Below are positions 11,998 to 22,326 of a stretch of DNA of 64,000 nucleotides, piece by piece. Source of the DNA: Antedon mediterranea (lineage: Eukaryota > Echinodermata > Crinoidea > Comatulida > Antedonidae). The notes beneath the pieces were generated by a model. The model was not told the DNA's origin. It saw only the letters and a program-made list of their open reading frames with translations, and searched no databases. The stretch lies in NCBI RefSeq assembly GCF_964355755.1, contig NC_092672.1, positions 12,830,501 through 12,894,500 on the forward strand, given 5' to 3'. A program made the translations under genes and the position numbers. Every line of letters begins with the position of its first letter. Within the stretch, counting starts at the first letter, position 1.

Positions 11998-12380
11998 AAA
12001 AAATGTTTGATTCGTTTTGCAAAGCGTCCGCGCGTCAAAGAATGACCGCCGGGATCAAGTCTGTGTAACTGATAGCACATTTCTCGATGCAAAGTTCTAA
12101 AGATGCGTTTTAATGTGGCCATATAATGAGAGACGAGAGGCCAAGTATTGTACAAAACCACGACGGATATGATAAGATATCGCCGAATCACGTCCAAGAT
12201 TAGATTTAGATGAAAGGCAAAGCAGATATCGTCCTGATAACTGACGGAGCAGTCACCGTGCGTCGGTTGCCATACGAGTAGATTCATTGGATAATAGACA
12301 AGATAACGAGTGAACGTTATCGAGGAAAACCATCGCATCGGGTTTCGTATATTAATGCCTTGTATATTATAATCATTCAT
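11985..12380 (-). CDS. Unidentified ORF, tail-to-tail with the membrane-protein ORF
   Basis: The reading frame is open from about 12416 to 11985. In-frame ATGs are at 12380 and 12338; the latter lies at the very edge of the segment that is duplicated at 16060. The encoded protein (about 117-131 residues) has a hydrophobic stretch (RYLIISVVVLYNTW) and a basic C-terminus (RGRFAKRIKHFF). Its stop overlaps the end of the convergent plus-strand ORF by 13 bp. No family was recognised. Composition and compact packing argue for a real or once-real gene, but it could be chance. Confidence 0.3.
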   Translation of the reverse strand: MNDYNIQGINIRNPMRWFSSITFTRYLVYYPMNLLVWQPTHGDCSVSYQDDICFAFHLNLILDVIRRYLIISVVVLYNTWPLVSHYMATLKRIFRTLHREMCYQLHRLDPGGHSLTRGRFAKRIKHFFHFD

Positions 12381-12487
12381 ACAAGTCCGATAAAAGTATG
12401 ACGCGTGAGGGCGCACTTTATTCTATGAAAGGCCATTTTGATTTGTACACATATCTGTAAATATTTTAGTTTATAATTGGGTTTTCT

Positions 12488-13246
12488 TTATATGTTATGT
12501 AATTTATTATACAATTTATTGTAAACTATATTTAAATTATTCATCGGCGGCGACGACGACGACGACGACGCAACATCATCATCGCATTGTGGACTGTAGA
12601 GACAGCCGAGTGCCATATAGAAACAAATACGTTTCACGTCGCCATTGATTATGTCAAAAATCGGCACGGGCATCGTCGATACATCGGCGCCGACAAAGTC
12701 AGCAACACAGTTTTTATTTCGTGAAGAAACGTTCATAAACACGTTGTCCCTACCGTATTGCTGCATTATTGTTTTCCTATTGTCTTCTCCAAGTACACTC
12801 ATGACTTGATTTTCAATTGTAGATTCGACAAGTCGCGATGATTCCAGAACACTTGCAACAACCGCGTACTCTTCTTCACCGTCCGTACACATCAATAACA
12901 TTGACATCTCGTGCATGCGTCCTTTTGCCTTTTGCAAAGATCCGATCATTCGACCGTATGATTGCGTTAGTGTATGTTCAGATCCATCGCAGAAAGCAAT
13001 TAGTTTACCGAGACTGCCTCGAACATTTATCATCGTGTTTGCCTTTGTTGATTCTTGCGGCGTCGGTGGTGGTGGTGATGGGTGTGGTTGTTGTTCTGAT
13101 GCTATATCATCTTCTTGTTGGTACTCCATGAAAACTGGTTCGACCGGGTCTTGCAATTCCAACATTGCCGTCTTTAATATGTCGTCGTCTGTTGAATTGA
13201 ACGCTAATAGGTTTTCTAAAAACATGTCCATATCGCAATGATCCAT
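12488..13246 (-). pseudogene. Unidentified nuclear-type protein, copy 1, 3'-truncated
   Basis: The ATG at 13246 (MDHCDMDMFLENLLAF) is preferred over the upstream frame start at 13306, because that region contains the TATA box of this gene. The protein has an acidic N-terminus, a Pro-rich stretch (PHPSPPPPTPQ) and a folded-looking region (LGKLIAFCDGSEHTLTQSYG through FVGADVSTMPVPIFDIINGD). It then reads CDDDVASSSSSSPPMN from a GAC/CGT repeat, after which the microhomology deletion replaces the remaining ~300 codons with a short non-coding-derived tail ending at 12488. The full-length version is at 17037-18608. I do not recognise the family. It is divergently transcribed from the CD225-like gene, with 218 bp between start codons. 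Confidence 0.6.
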
Positions 13247-13251
13247 GATGA

Positions 13252-13291
13252 CTACTGACGAATGCACGGTGAGCGAGTTAACGTATATATA
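13252..13291 (-). promoter_or_regulatory. TATA box and initiator of copy-1 unidentified gene
   Basis: On the minus strand TATATATA spans 13291-13284. A TCAGTAG initiator-like motif (A at 13256) lies about 33-35 nt downstream, and ATG follows 10 nt later at 13246. The identical arrangement is at 18646-18653 in copy 2. Confidence 0.6.
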
Positions 13292-13464
13292 GACCCAAAC
13301 AGCCAATCAACGTCCAGCTTGAATAAGCGGTATTGACTACCATTTGAAGATGATGCGTTGTTTTTTGTTTTTGTTCACGCTGCTGTTTTTCGTAATGCAA
13401 TAAGAGTATCGATTAGAGTGTATTTGTGTACGTGTACATTGGAGAGAAAGAGAATGCTTTTGTC

Positions 13465-13826
13465 ATGCAATCTGTTTCCCGTATAGTGGCGAGAAGACCT
13501 AACAATTACCTGATTTCAGCTATACTCGTGACTTTATTATGCTGTATTCCATTCGGTATTATAGGAATCGTGTACAGCGTAGATGTAAGTAATCTATTTC
13601 CTCTACAACCTCATCCCATCACCACTTTTTTTTTTTTTTTTAATCTATTTTAGTTTATATTCTTTTACTTTTACAGAGTTCGAGAAAGTTCGACTACGGT
13701 GACGGTGAGGGTGCAGCCAGATCAGCACGATCGGCAAAGAGATGGTCTATTGCAGGATTGCTGTTTGGAATCATCATCATCGTCGTCGTTTGCATCATAA
13801 TGGACCTTGAACTCAAGTCTACCTAA
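13465..13826 (+). CDS. CD225/dispanin (IFITM-like) membrane protein, copy 1
   Basis: Exon 1 is 13465-13584 and exon 2 is 13677-13826, joined in phase 0 across a GTAAGT...TTTTACAG intron; the product is 89 residues. Exon 1 gives a first hydrophobic segment with the CD225 hallmark CC-x-P-x-G (PNNYLISAILVTLLCCIPFG, then IVYSVD). Exon 2 gives the conserved loop (KFDYGDGEGAARSARSAKRW) and a second membrane segment (LLFGIIIIVVVCII). This order matches the CD225 domain of dispanins, whose vertebrate IFITM members restrict virus entry at membranes. The role here is not known. ATG 13465 is used because upstream in-frame codons have no ATG. Compared with copy 2, an extra A near 13799 shifts the C-terminal tail. 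Confidence 0.85.
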
Positions 13827-14061
13827 TCATTCCACTCACCCTCCTTCGTTACAAGACATCATGTGATTCAAGCGAGAGGCAGTTGAAAACATTTGTATTT
13901 GATAATACATATATAACAGCGTTGTTGTTGTTGAATGATTATGTTTTTTTTTTTTCAAAAATAAATAATATGTGCATATAAATAATTTTTTCTGTCTTGC
14001 ATTTTGTATGATCAGGTGTTTTGGTACACGCATTGTAATGTTGTGGTTGTTTTTTTTTTTC

Positions 14062-15780
14062 TAAAGAATTATCGAACGAATGCTAAATGACCAAGTTTAA
14101 TGCGTTTACAATAAAATACATGCACTGTCCTTGGTGCGTGGGTATTGAAGAATAGTTTTGTCATAAAATTGTTAAAGATCATTTCATACATCGAATGAAT
14201 GCAATTGTCTTAAACGGCAAGTTAGATATTATAACGCGCCTATAATGCGCACCTTTGGCAACTGTATCGGTATTGAAAATGTTTTGGCATCGTTTGCCAT
14301 CGTATAATGAACCTTGGTATTAAGTTCTAAACCAATTTCAACTCACCCTCCTTCGTTAAAAGATTATCATGTGATTGAGAGCGGTAGAGGTAATGAATTA
14401 CTATTTCCTAATTTTATATACTGTAACATCTAAATGAACATTCTAGAATGTGTTTAGATTTTAAGAAACCGTGTATAATAATTATTATAAAAACATTCCA
14501 AAAGTATCTATTATTTTTGTTCTAAAGAATTATCGAACGAATGATTGATGATGACCAAGTTGAATGCGTTTACAATAAGAGATATACACTGTCCTCCTTT
14601 GTGCTGGGTGTATTGAAGAATAATTTTCTCATAAAACGGTTAAAGGGTCATTTCATATATCGAACAAATGCAAACGGGTACCAGTTTTCTGTCTCTTTTT
14701 TGTTCTAAAGAATTATCGATGACAGATGACCAAGTTGAATGCGTTTACAATAACAGCCACGCACTGTCCTCTTTGGTGCGCGTGTATTGAAGAATAATTT
14801 TCTCATAAAACTGTTAAAAGGGTCATTTCATACATCCAATGAATGCAAACGGGTACCAGTTTTCTGTCTCTTTTTTGACAGATGACCAAGTTGAAAGCGT
14901 TTACAATAAGAGACATGCATTGTCCATTGGTGCGGGAGTATTGAAGAATGGTTTTGTCATACAACTGTTAAAGGGTCATTTCATACATCGAACCAATGCA
15001 ATTGTCTTAAACGGCAAGTTAGATAATATATCTCGCCTATAATGCGTGCCTCTGCCACTCGGTATTGAATATGTTTAACCGTCATCATAAAATTTTCCAA
15101 CATTATACAGTAACATGTACATGGACATTCTAGAATGTGTTTAGATTTTAAGAAACCGTGTATAATAATTATTATAAGAACAATCAGAAACATTCCAAAA
15201 GTATGATTAGAAACTGTAATACCAATAGAGTAAGAAGTATCATCTAGAAGGTTACGAACATATCGTATACAAGAAGAGGGAACGGGTAGTGTTCTCTCTC
15301 CGTTTGGGTGAACTGAATGCTTGAAAACATTGACTCGCGCTGTTTCCTGAAGTATGCTATCATTAGAAACTGTAATCGAATAGAATAAGAAGTATGATCT
15401 GGAAAGTTATAAACATTATTGTATATATACAACACGCGATGAATGCACGGCATGTTATGCCTGTTACTGATTGCGCGACCGTATCAACTCGATCGGTAAA
15501 AAGAGATGGTGTATTGCTTCTTCTCGAAGTAAACAATATTTTAAATTGGTTCTCTCGGTATACAACACGCGATGAATGCACGGCATGTTATGCCTCTTAT
15601 TGATTGCACGACCGTATCAACTCGATCGGTAAAGAGACGGTGTATGTATCTACATGCACATTATAGAATAAGAGTGTGTTTGGATTTAAGAAACCATGTA
15701 TAATAATTATACAACGCGCGATGAATGCACGGCATGTTATGCATGTTACTGATTGCGCGGCTTACTCAACTTAACATTGA
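14062..15780. repeat. Complex higher-order repeats downstream of CD225-like copy 1
   Basis: Four diverged units start near 14062, 14520, 14703 and 14876. Each contains TGACCAAGTT...GCGTTTACAATA, then CACTGTCC and GTATTGAAGAAT, then GGGTCATTTCATA. A second family (TCTAGAATGTGTTTAGATTTT) is at 14444 and 15131. A third (GCGATGAATGCACGGCATG) is at 15437, 15569 and 15719. CACCCTCCTTCGTTA also occurs at 13840 and 14344. No coding function was seen. The remaining spacer 15781-16059 is AT-rich and featureless. Confidence 0.75.
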
Positions 15781-16415
15781 CTATAATCGCGAATAAACAA
15801 TGCATTGTGATATCCGCGCAAGTAATGCTGTGAAAAAAAGAATGTCAAGAATATAGGCTAACCAGATAACTAGGAGATCATTACCGTTTAGCAGATACAA
15901 TACGGCGCTTCACTTAATCCATCATGATGGTAGACTGGAGGTTGTAATGTGTTTAAATATATACAATCCTTTTTTTTTCCATGATAAAAACTAGAAATAT
16001 ATTTGTGAAAATATAATAATAAAATTCTGCCTCTTGCAGAGGCAATAAACTAACAAACTGCATCGGGTTTCGTATATTAATGCCTTGTATATATAATCAT
16101 CCATACAAGTCCGATAAAAGTATGACGCGTGAGGGCGCACTTTATTTTATGGAAGGCCATTTTGATTTGTACATTTTTAAACACATATCTGTAAATATTT
16201 TAGTTTATAATTGGGTTTTGTTTATAATGTTATGTATTTTATTATACAATTTATTGTAAACTATATTTAAATTATTGTATAAACTATTAATTTTGTAGGT
16301 TTTTAGCTTTGTTAATGCATTTTTCAACGGGCGCTAACGGCGTCTCGTAATTTCAGTCACGCTTCGTCGCATTCGCTGTACACAATAATACGACATGAGG
16401 CGGTTATAAATTGGG

Positions 16416-16538
16416 TATAAAAAGTCTAATTTTCTCTTAAAATCCCAAGTTTTGCAAGACGCAACATCAAGAAATGTTATTACCTATATACATAGAACCT
16501 ACGGATGAAATTTTATTAGGGTACGTTCTTATACCATG
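16416..16538 (+). promoter_or_regulatory. Candidate TATA promoter with short first exon
   Basis: TATAAAAAG at 16416-16424 is followed 50 nt later by ATG 16474 and a 65-nt open stretch (MLLPIYIEPTDEILLGYVLIP) ending at a GT donor (ATG/GTGAGG at 16538/16539). No partner exon was identified. It may be the remains of another gene in the cargo. TCTC and CGT microsatellites follow at 16606-16690. Confidence 0.25.
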
Positions 16539-17036
16539 GTGAGGGTGATTTTTTGACTGGACTGACGGTGTCAATATCCATGGGTGTCTAAGCAAACCGT
16601 ATCCATGTCTCTCTCTCTCTCTCTCCTCATTTCTTCATCAACATTCTCACAATCACATAACATTCTGTCGTCGTCGTCGTCATCGCGTTGGAAGAGAGAA
16701 AAAACACAATATTTTTTTTTTCTTTTCAAACGTTTAATTGTATTATCACTACTATTACTACAATGTTTATTGCGGCATTGAATTGATTATTACTACACTA
16801 CAATTTTTAGTTTTCTTAATGAATTCGTTGTTACTATTATATTGAGGTAGACGCAACGTTAAGAATTGCATTGATTTGTACAATAAATTATAAATAGAAA
16901 TAATCAAACGTTTAATTATTATTATTATCACTACTATTACTACTACTACAATTACGGCATTGATTTGTACAATAAAAAATTTTTAATACAAAATAAACTA
17001 CAAAAACAACAACAATGTTTGTTTTTTCTTTTAAAG

Positions 17037-18608
17037 TCAATGGATTCGTTGTTTTTTCTTAATATTGCCGCATTGAGGAAGACGCTTTCGTTTTGTCAGT
17101 TGTTGGCGCATCTCATCCCGCAAAGTATCGGCCATCGAAAGCAAACTGTCTTGAAACGTAGAAACCATATCGGTTTCTCGTTTTTGCATATTTTCTATTA
17201 CTTGTTGATATTTGATTTCTCTTTCTTCCGATTTGGTGATGTGATTTTGGAATTCTATCAACATGTTATTGAATTGTGTTTGTAAAGTACTCAATTTGGT
17301 TTCTGTTTCACGTAAATCTTGGCGTGCCTGCTCCAATTGGCTTATCAGTTGTTGAATGCCAATGTTAGATGAGGGTAGATTATTTACATCACTAATCAAA
17401 CCTCTTGTTGAAGGATACTTGTCCATTAGAGAATCTTTTAAGATTCGTTTTCGTTTGTACTCACATTTTTCTTTTAATATCGTCATTTGATCTGATATCT
17501 GAAGAATGTTTATTATGGCAGTCCAATCACTGCTTGCATGTGATTCCATCGCTCGTCCAACAAATCTAGCAAATAGTGTTTTGTTGATTGACTTGGTTTT
17601 GGCAATATTCGCAATGGCGGTGGCAACACCATTCTTTTTCTCTGATGTGCACGGTGTGGAAAAGGCACCGTGCAAAGTTATGGGATACTTCATGTCCGCA
17701 CCGCAGTGATAGGTTCTTTTTTCTTGTTTATGCAATAACAATATACGGTTGTTGTTGGTCACCGTAATTTGCAACTCTTCCAGTTTACCGTTGTCCAATT
17801 CGTTATCCAGAGTCAACTCTAGTCGCATGCGTCGTTTTACAGTTATCGGCATGATGGCGGCCGTATAGACAACTCCATTTGGAGTTCTAAGTCGAACGCC
17901 ATTCATCGGCGGCGACGACGACGACGACGACGCAACATCATCATCGCATTATGGACTGTAGAGACAGCCGAGTGCCATATAGAAACAAATACGTTTCACG
18001 TCGCCATTTATTATGTCAAAAATCGGCACGGGCATCGTCGATACATCGGCGCCGACAAAGTCAGCAACACAGTTTTTATTTCGTGAAGAAACGTTCATAA
18101 ACACGTTGTCCCTACCGTATTGCTGCATTATTGTTTTCCTATTGTCTTCTCCAAGTACACTCATGACTTGATTTTCAATTGTAGATTCGACAAGTCGCGA
18201 TGATTCCAGAACACTTGCAACAACCGCGTACTCTTCTTCACCGTCCGTACACATCAATAACATTGGCATCTCGTGCATGCGTCCTTTTGCCTTTTGCAAA
18301 GATCCGATCATTCGACCGTATGATTGCGTTAGTGTATGTTCAGATCCATCGCAGAAAGCAATTAGTTTACCGAGACTGCCTCGAACATTTATCATCGTGT
18401 TTGCTTTTGTTGATTCTTGCGGCGTCGGTGGTGGTGGTGATGGGTGTGGTTGTTGTTCTGATGCTATATCATCTTCTTGTTGGTACTCCATGAAAACTGG
18501 TTCGACCGGGTCTTGCAATTCCAACATTGCCGTCTTTAATATGTCGTCGTCTGTTGAATTGAACGCTAATAGGTTTTCTAAAAACATGTCCATATCGCAA
18601 TGATCCAT
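17037..18608 (-). pseudogene. Unidentified coiled-coil protein with basic tail, copy 2, split by one stop codon
   Basis: From ATG 18608 the frame runs to a TAA at 17951-17949; copy 1 has CAA at this codon. The same frame stays open to 17037, giving 219 codons before and about 303 after the stop. The downstream half (ORF from ATG 17906) has a region rich in TVTNNNRILLL and YHCGADMKYPITLHG, then a long heptad-like segment (about residues 190-265 of that half, e.g. LISQLEQARQDLRETETKL). It ends in a nuclear-localisation-like tail (RQQLTKRKRLPQ, KKKQR). The protein is therefore probably nuclear and oligomeric. The in-frame match across the stop indicates a single ancestral gene. The stop may be inactivating or a sequencing error. 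Family unknown. Confidence 0.65.
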
Positions 18609-18613
18609 GATGA

Positions 18614-18653
18614 CTACTGACGAATGCACGGTGAGCGAGTTAACGTATATATA
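18614..18653 (-). promoter_or_regulatory. TATA box and initiator of copy-2 unidentified gene
   Basis: TATATATA spans 18653-18646 on the minus strand, with the same TCAGTAG initiator-like motif and ATG spacing (18608) as copy 1. Confidence 0.55.
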
Positions 18654-18832
18654 GACCCAAACAGCCAATCAACGTCCAGCTTGAATAAGCGGTGTTGACT
18701 ACCATTTGAAGATGATGCGTTGTTTTTTTGTTTTTTTTTTGTTCACGCTGCTGTTTTTCGTAATGCAATAAGAGTATCGATTAGAGTGTATTTGTGTACG
18801 TGTACATTGGAGAGAAAGAGAATGCTTTTGTC

Positions 18833-19234
18833 ATGCAATCTGTTTCCCGTATAGTGGCGAGAAGACCTAACAATTACCTGATTTCAGCTATACTCGTGAC
18901 TTTATTATGCTGTATTCCATTCGGTATTATAGGAATCGTGTACAGCGTAGATGTAAGTAATCTATTTCCTCTACAACCTCATCCCATCACAACTTTTTTT
19001 TATTTTTTTTAATCTATTTTAGTTTATATTCTTTTACTTTTACAGAGTTCGAGAAAGTTCGACTACGGTGACGGTGAGGGTGCAGCCAGATCAGCACGAT
19101 CGGCAAAGAGATGGTCTATTGCAGGATTGCTGTTTGGAATCATCATCATCGTCGTCGTTTGCATCATATGGACCTTGAACTCAAGTCTACCTAATCATTC
19201 CACTCACCCTCCTTCGTTACAAGACATCATGTGA
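18833..19234 (+). CDS. CD225/dispanin (IFITM-like) membrane protein, copy 2
   Basis: Exons 18833-18952 and 19046-19234 join in phase 0 and encode 102 residues. The first 81 residues match copy 1: membrane segment 1 with CCIPFG, loop KFDYGDGEGAARSARS, then membrane segment 2. A one-base difference after the second segment (CATATGG here, CATAATGG in copy 1) gives a different and longer tail (WTLNSSLPNHSTHPPSLQDI) ending at TGA 19232-19234. The tail has two NxS/T sequons. In CD225 proteins the C-terminus can face outward or into the lumen, so the tails could be functionally different. Which tail is ancestral cannot be decided here. Confidence 0.82.
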
Positions 19235-19490
19235 TTCAAGCAAGAGGCAGTTGAAAACATTTGTATTTGATAATACATATATAACAGCGTTGTTGTTGAA
19301 TGATTATGTTTTTTTTTTTCAAAAATAAATAATATGTGCATATAAATAATTTTTTCTGTCTTGCATTTTGTATGATCAGGTGTTTTGGTACACGCATTGT
19401 AATGTTGTGGTTGTTTTTTTTTTCTAAAGAATTATCGAACGAATGCTAAATGACCAAGTTTAATGCGTTTACAATAAAATACATGCACTT

Positions 19491-21717
19491 GATGAGGCCA
19501 AACTAGCAATGAAAAACTACTTTGAGCCCAAGAAGAATATTCCATTCGCCATCTACACCTTCCGTCAGTTAAGCCAAAATGCCAGCGAATCGATTGACGA
19601 CTACGTCACACGCTTACGTCAGGCTGCTAGGACATGCTCGTTTGCGGACGTTGATGGTGAAATAAAAATGCAAATAATATCTCACTGTTGCTCGCCAAAG
19701 CTTAGACGTGCGGCTCTACGAGATCCTACGCTAACGCTAGACAAGATCTTGGAGTACGCGCGCGCACTCGAGGCATCGCAAAAACAAGCGTCTGAGATTG
19801 AAAGCAAAAAGGGAAATCCCCAGTACGTCAATTATTCTGCAGAGGCGACGACGACCAGCAAGCAGAGGACACAGGCTAAGCATACTGGTAGTAGTAGTAG
19901 GCATAGCTACACTTCCAAGCAAACCAAAACTAACAATATCTGTCGTAGATGTGGAGGTAACTACCCACACACTGGTTCCTGTCCAGCCATGGGCAAGTCT
20001 TGTAATTTGTGCAGCAAATCTAATCATTTTGCAAGCGTATGTAGATCTAGTGGTAGTAATGTAGCAGCCAAGTCAAGTAGGCCCCCTTCCAAAAGGGCAG
20101 TTAATGCTATGAATAGCGATGATCGAAAAGCTGAATCATCAGAGGATGAGTATCTTTTCTCGTTGAAAAATGAAACCAAAGCGAAGCTACCAAAAGCAAC
20201 ACTGAAGGTAAACAATGTTAGTTTACAATTGCTAATCGACAGCGGATCGACAGTCAACATCGTGACTGAAGACGTAGCCAAAAAGCTTAAGGCGAAAATA
20301 GGTAAAACGAACACGAAGATATATCCTTATGCTGCCGACACCCCCCTTAAAGTTTTGGGTGGATTCAACGCGATGGTGGAATCGAGCAAAAAGGTTGTCC
20401 TCGCGGATTTTGTTGTTGTAAAATGTGGCCCCACTCCAATTATCGGATACAGCACAGGGGTAGAGCTTGGAATCATTGACATAACATGTAGCATCCCACA
20501 ACAACCCATGACGGACATAACCGCAAAATACGAGAATGTGTTCAAAGGACTGGGTAAGATGAAAGATGCAACAATCAAATTGCACATCAACCCTGACGCC
20601 AAGCCTGTTAATCAAATTCACCGCAGAATACCATTCCACCAACGCGCCGTAGTGGAAGAATGCCTTGACAGAATGCTGCAAGATGAAGTTATAGAGCCAG
20701 CACCTGGACCACACACCTGGATCAATCCGATCGTACTTGTACCCAAAAGCAATGGTAAAACGCGAATGGTTGTGGACATGCGTGAGGCAAACAAAGCGAT
20801 AGGACGCGAGAGGTACTTAACGCCAACGCTAGATGATATAATTTGCAAGCTAACAGGCGCTACCGTGTTTAGCAAAATCGACATGAACAGCGGGTACCAA
20901 CAACTAATTCTGCATCCTGATTCGCGCAACATAAGTACATTCTCTACGCACAAAGGACTGTATCGTTACAAGCGATTATTTTACGGTGTCAACGCTGCGC
21001 ACGAGATCTTCAATGAAAAAGTCAAAAACATGCTGAGCGGAGTACAGAACCAACTCAGCATAAGTGATGACATTATAATTTTTGGTAAAGACACTAAGGA
21101 ACATGATGAAGCTTTAAATGCTGTATTTGAATGTTTGCGTGATTCTAATGTTACAGTAAACAAAGATAAATGTGAATTTTACAAGTCAAACATCACGTTT
21201 TTTGGCATGGTTTTTTCCAAGGAGGGAATTTCCCCAGATCCTAGGAAAGTTACTGCGATCAAAGCATTAAAGGCCCCAGAATGCATTACAGAATTGCGTT
21301 CCCTTTTTGGTATGGTTAATTTTCTCAGTCGGTTCATTCCAAATTATGCCACTATTACAGCACCTATGCGTAAGTTGCTACAAAGTGACACCAAATTTGA
21401 ATGGGGTGAAGAGCAAAACAAAGCTCTAGAAATGCTCAAGGATAAGCTCAATTCTGATTGTGTTATGGCATATTTCGACCCCACACAAACCACCAATGTT
21501 TATGTAGACGCTAGTCCAGTGGGTCTAGCTGGAATCTTAATGCAAGATGACAAAGTCGTTTTCTGTGGTAATAGGTCATTAACAGCCACTGAAAAAAGGT
21601 ATTCCCAAATTGAACGGGAGGCATTGGCCATAGCATGGGCGTGCCATTATTTTCGACTGTTTCTAGTTGGCAAACCATTTAGAGTCTTTACTGACCACAA
21701 ACCGCTACTTTCACTGT
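19491..21717 (+). pseudogene. Gypsy element B gag C-terminus, protease, reverse transcriptase, RNase H (5' part)
   Basis: Numbered from ATG 19509. Gag sequence comes first, then two zinc knuckles at residues 145-158 (CX2CX5HX3C) and 165-178 (CX2CX4HX4C). The protease motif LLIDSGSTVNIV has its Asp at 244. Reverse transcriptase covers about 365-560, with FSKIDMNSGYQQL (Asp 458) and the ISDD variant of the YxDD box (Asp 520/521). The RT connection leads into RNase H (VDASPVG, EREALAIAW, TDHKPLLSLFN). The frame is open throughout. It is cut at 21718-21721 by the TTAA insertion of a MITE, and the RNase H frame is in register on the other side at 22332. The 5' end is cut by the cargo. Confidence 0.92.
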
Positions 21718-21721
21718 TTAA

Positions 21722-22326
21722 CACGTTCACTGCCACGGCGTATTTATACGTCAAAAATTGCGTGTCGCTACTTGCCAAGACGTAATACTACGTCAAAATC
21801 GTAGCACTTTTGTATTGTATGTAGAATCGCTGGCAGTGGTGATTGGAACAGGAATTATCGCATGGCAGTTTATGAATGATGTACGTAAACGATAATCTAA
21901 AAATAAATGTCATATGTTTGTTTGTGTTTATTCCCTCATGCATTGAATATGGTTGATACGATGGCGCCCTCACACTCAATATAATCATCTCAAACATGTC
22001 ATAAATTGCGCTAATAGTAAATAAAAATAATAAAGGATGAAATGATTCAGTGTGGTTTACTGTTTTTATCTCTCGATGATAGGTTTGACCGATTTTAGCG
22101 CGGAAAATCCCCGACGTATATTTACGTTCCTGGCAAAGTCAATAAAATTGTTGGACCATTGCCAGTGACGTATTTATACGTCTCAACGGTTTTTCCCGCC
22201 ATCGTATTTTGAATGACATCATGATAGTCTGTGACCAGATGTTACACTTTCAAACTGTAATTTAATATGTAAACGGGACTTGGCACTGGGACAGAAATTA
22301 CGGAAAATGCCTTGGCAGTGAACGTG
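21722..22326. mobile_element. piggyBac-type MITE in RNase H of element B
   Basis: It is 605 bp long, with terminal inverted repeats CACGTTCACTGCCA (21722-21735 and complement 22313-22326). It is flanked by TTAA on both sides (21718-21721 and 22327-22330). TTAA duplication is the hallmark of piggyBac transposition. It has no transposase ORF. Internal ACGTATTTATACGT motifs recur at 21738 and 22166. Because the RNase H frame is in register across it, the insertion is later than the Gypsy insertion. Confidence 0.85.

Larger units (their letters stand above)
12335..14126. repeat. Duplicated divergent gene-pair segment, copy 1 (deletion derivative)
   Basis: Copy 1 matches 16060-16276 followed directly by 17904-19489. 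Sequence 16277-17903 of copy 2 is absent, leaving the join TTTAAATTATT/CATCGGCGG at 12541/12542. Both deletion ends in copy 2 carry ATT, so three bases of microhomology mark the join. Identity across the shared part is very high by eye, with scattered single-base differences. Confidence 0.9.
11369..19489. other. Foreign cargo block inside gag of Gypsy element B
   Basis: The segment between the two halves of gag encodes nothing retroviral. Its coding parts have higher GC and more CpG than the host DNA around them. It carries a membrane-protein-like ORF, a tail-to-tail neighbour ORF, two copies of a divergent gene pair (CD225-like plus an unidentified coiled-coil protein), and a repeat-rich spacer. 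No terminal inverted repeats and no target duplication were found at its borders, and some gag codons are lost. Capture by recombination or replacement is therefore more likely than simple transposition. An assembly chimera is not excluded. Confidence 0.7.
16060..19489. repeat. Duplicated divergent gene-pair segment, copy 2 (undeleted)
   Basis: This copy keeps the 1627 bp (16277-17903) that copy 1 lost. It is cut on the right exactly where gag resumes (TGCACT/TGATGAGGCC at 19489/19490), whereas copy 1 continues with further repeats after the same TGCACT. Confidence 0.9.

Noticed and set aside
12838-13241. Plus-strand ORFs opposite the unidentified gene (and their copies at 18200-18603)
   Set aside because: They are antisense shadows of the minus-strand gene, which has a TATA box and better composition.
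11369-19489. Assignment of the cargo to a herpesvirus, nimavirus or Polinton
   Set aside because: No capsid, polymerase, terminase or packaging gene could be recognised, so naming a virus group would be a guess.
20232-21163. Minus-strand ORFs across the Gypsy pol region
   Set aside because: They mirror the gag-pol frame and lack domain signatures.
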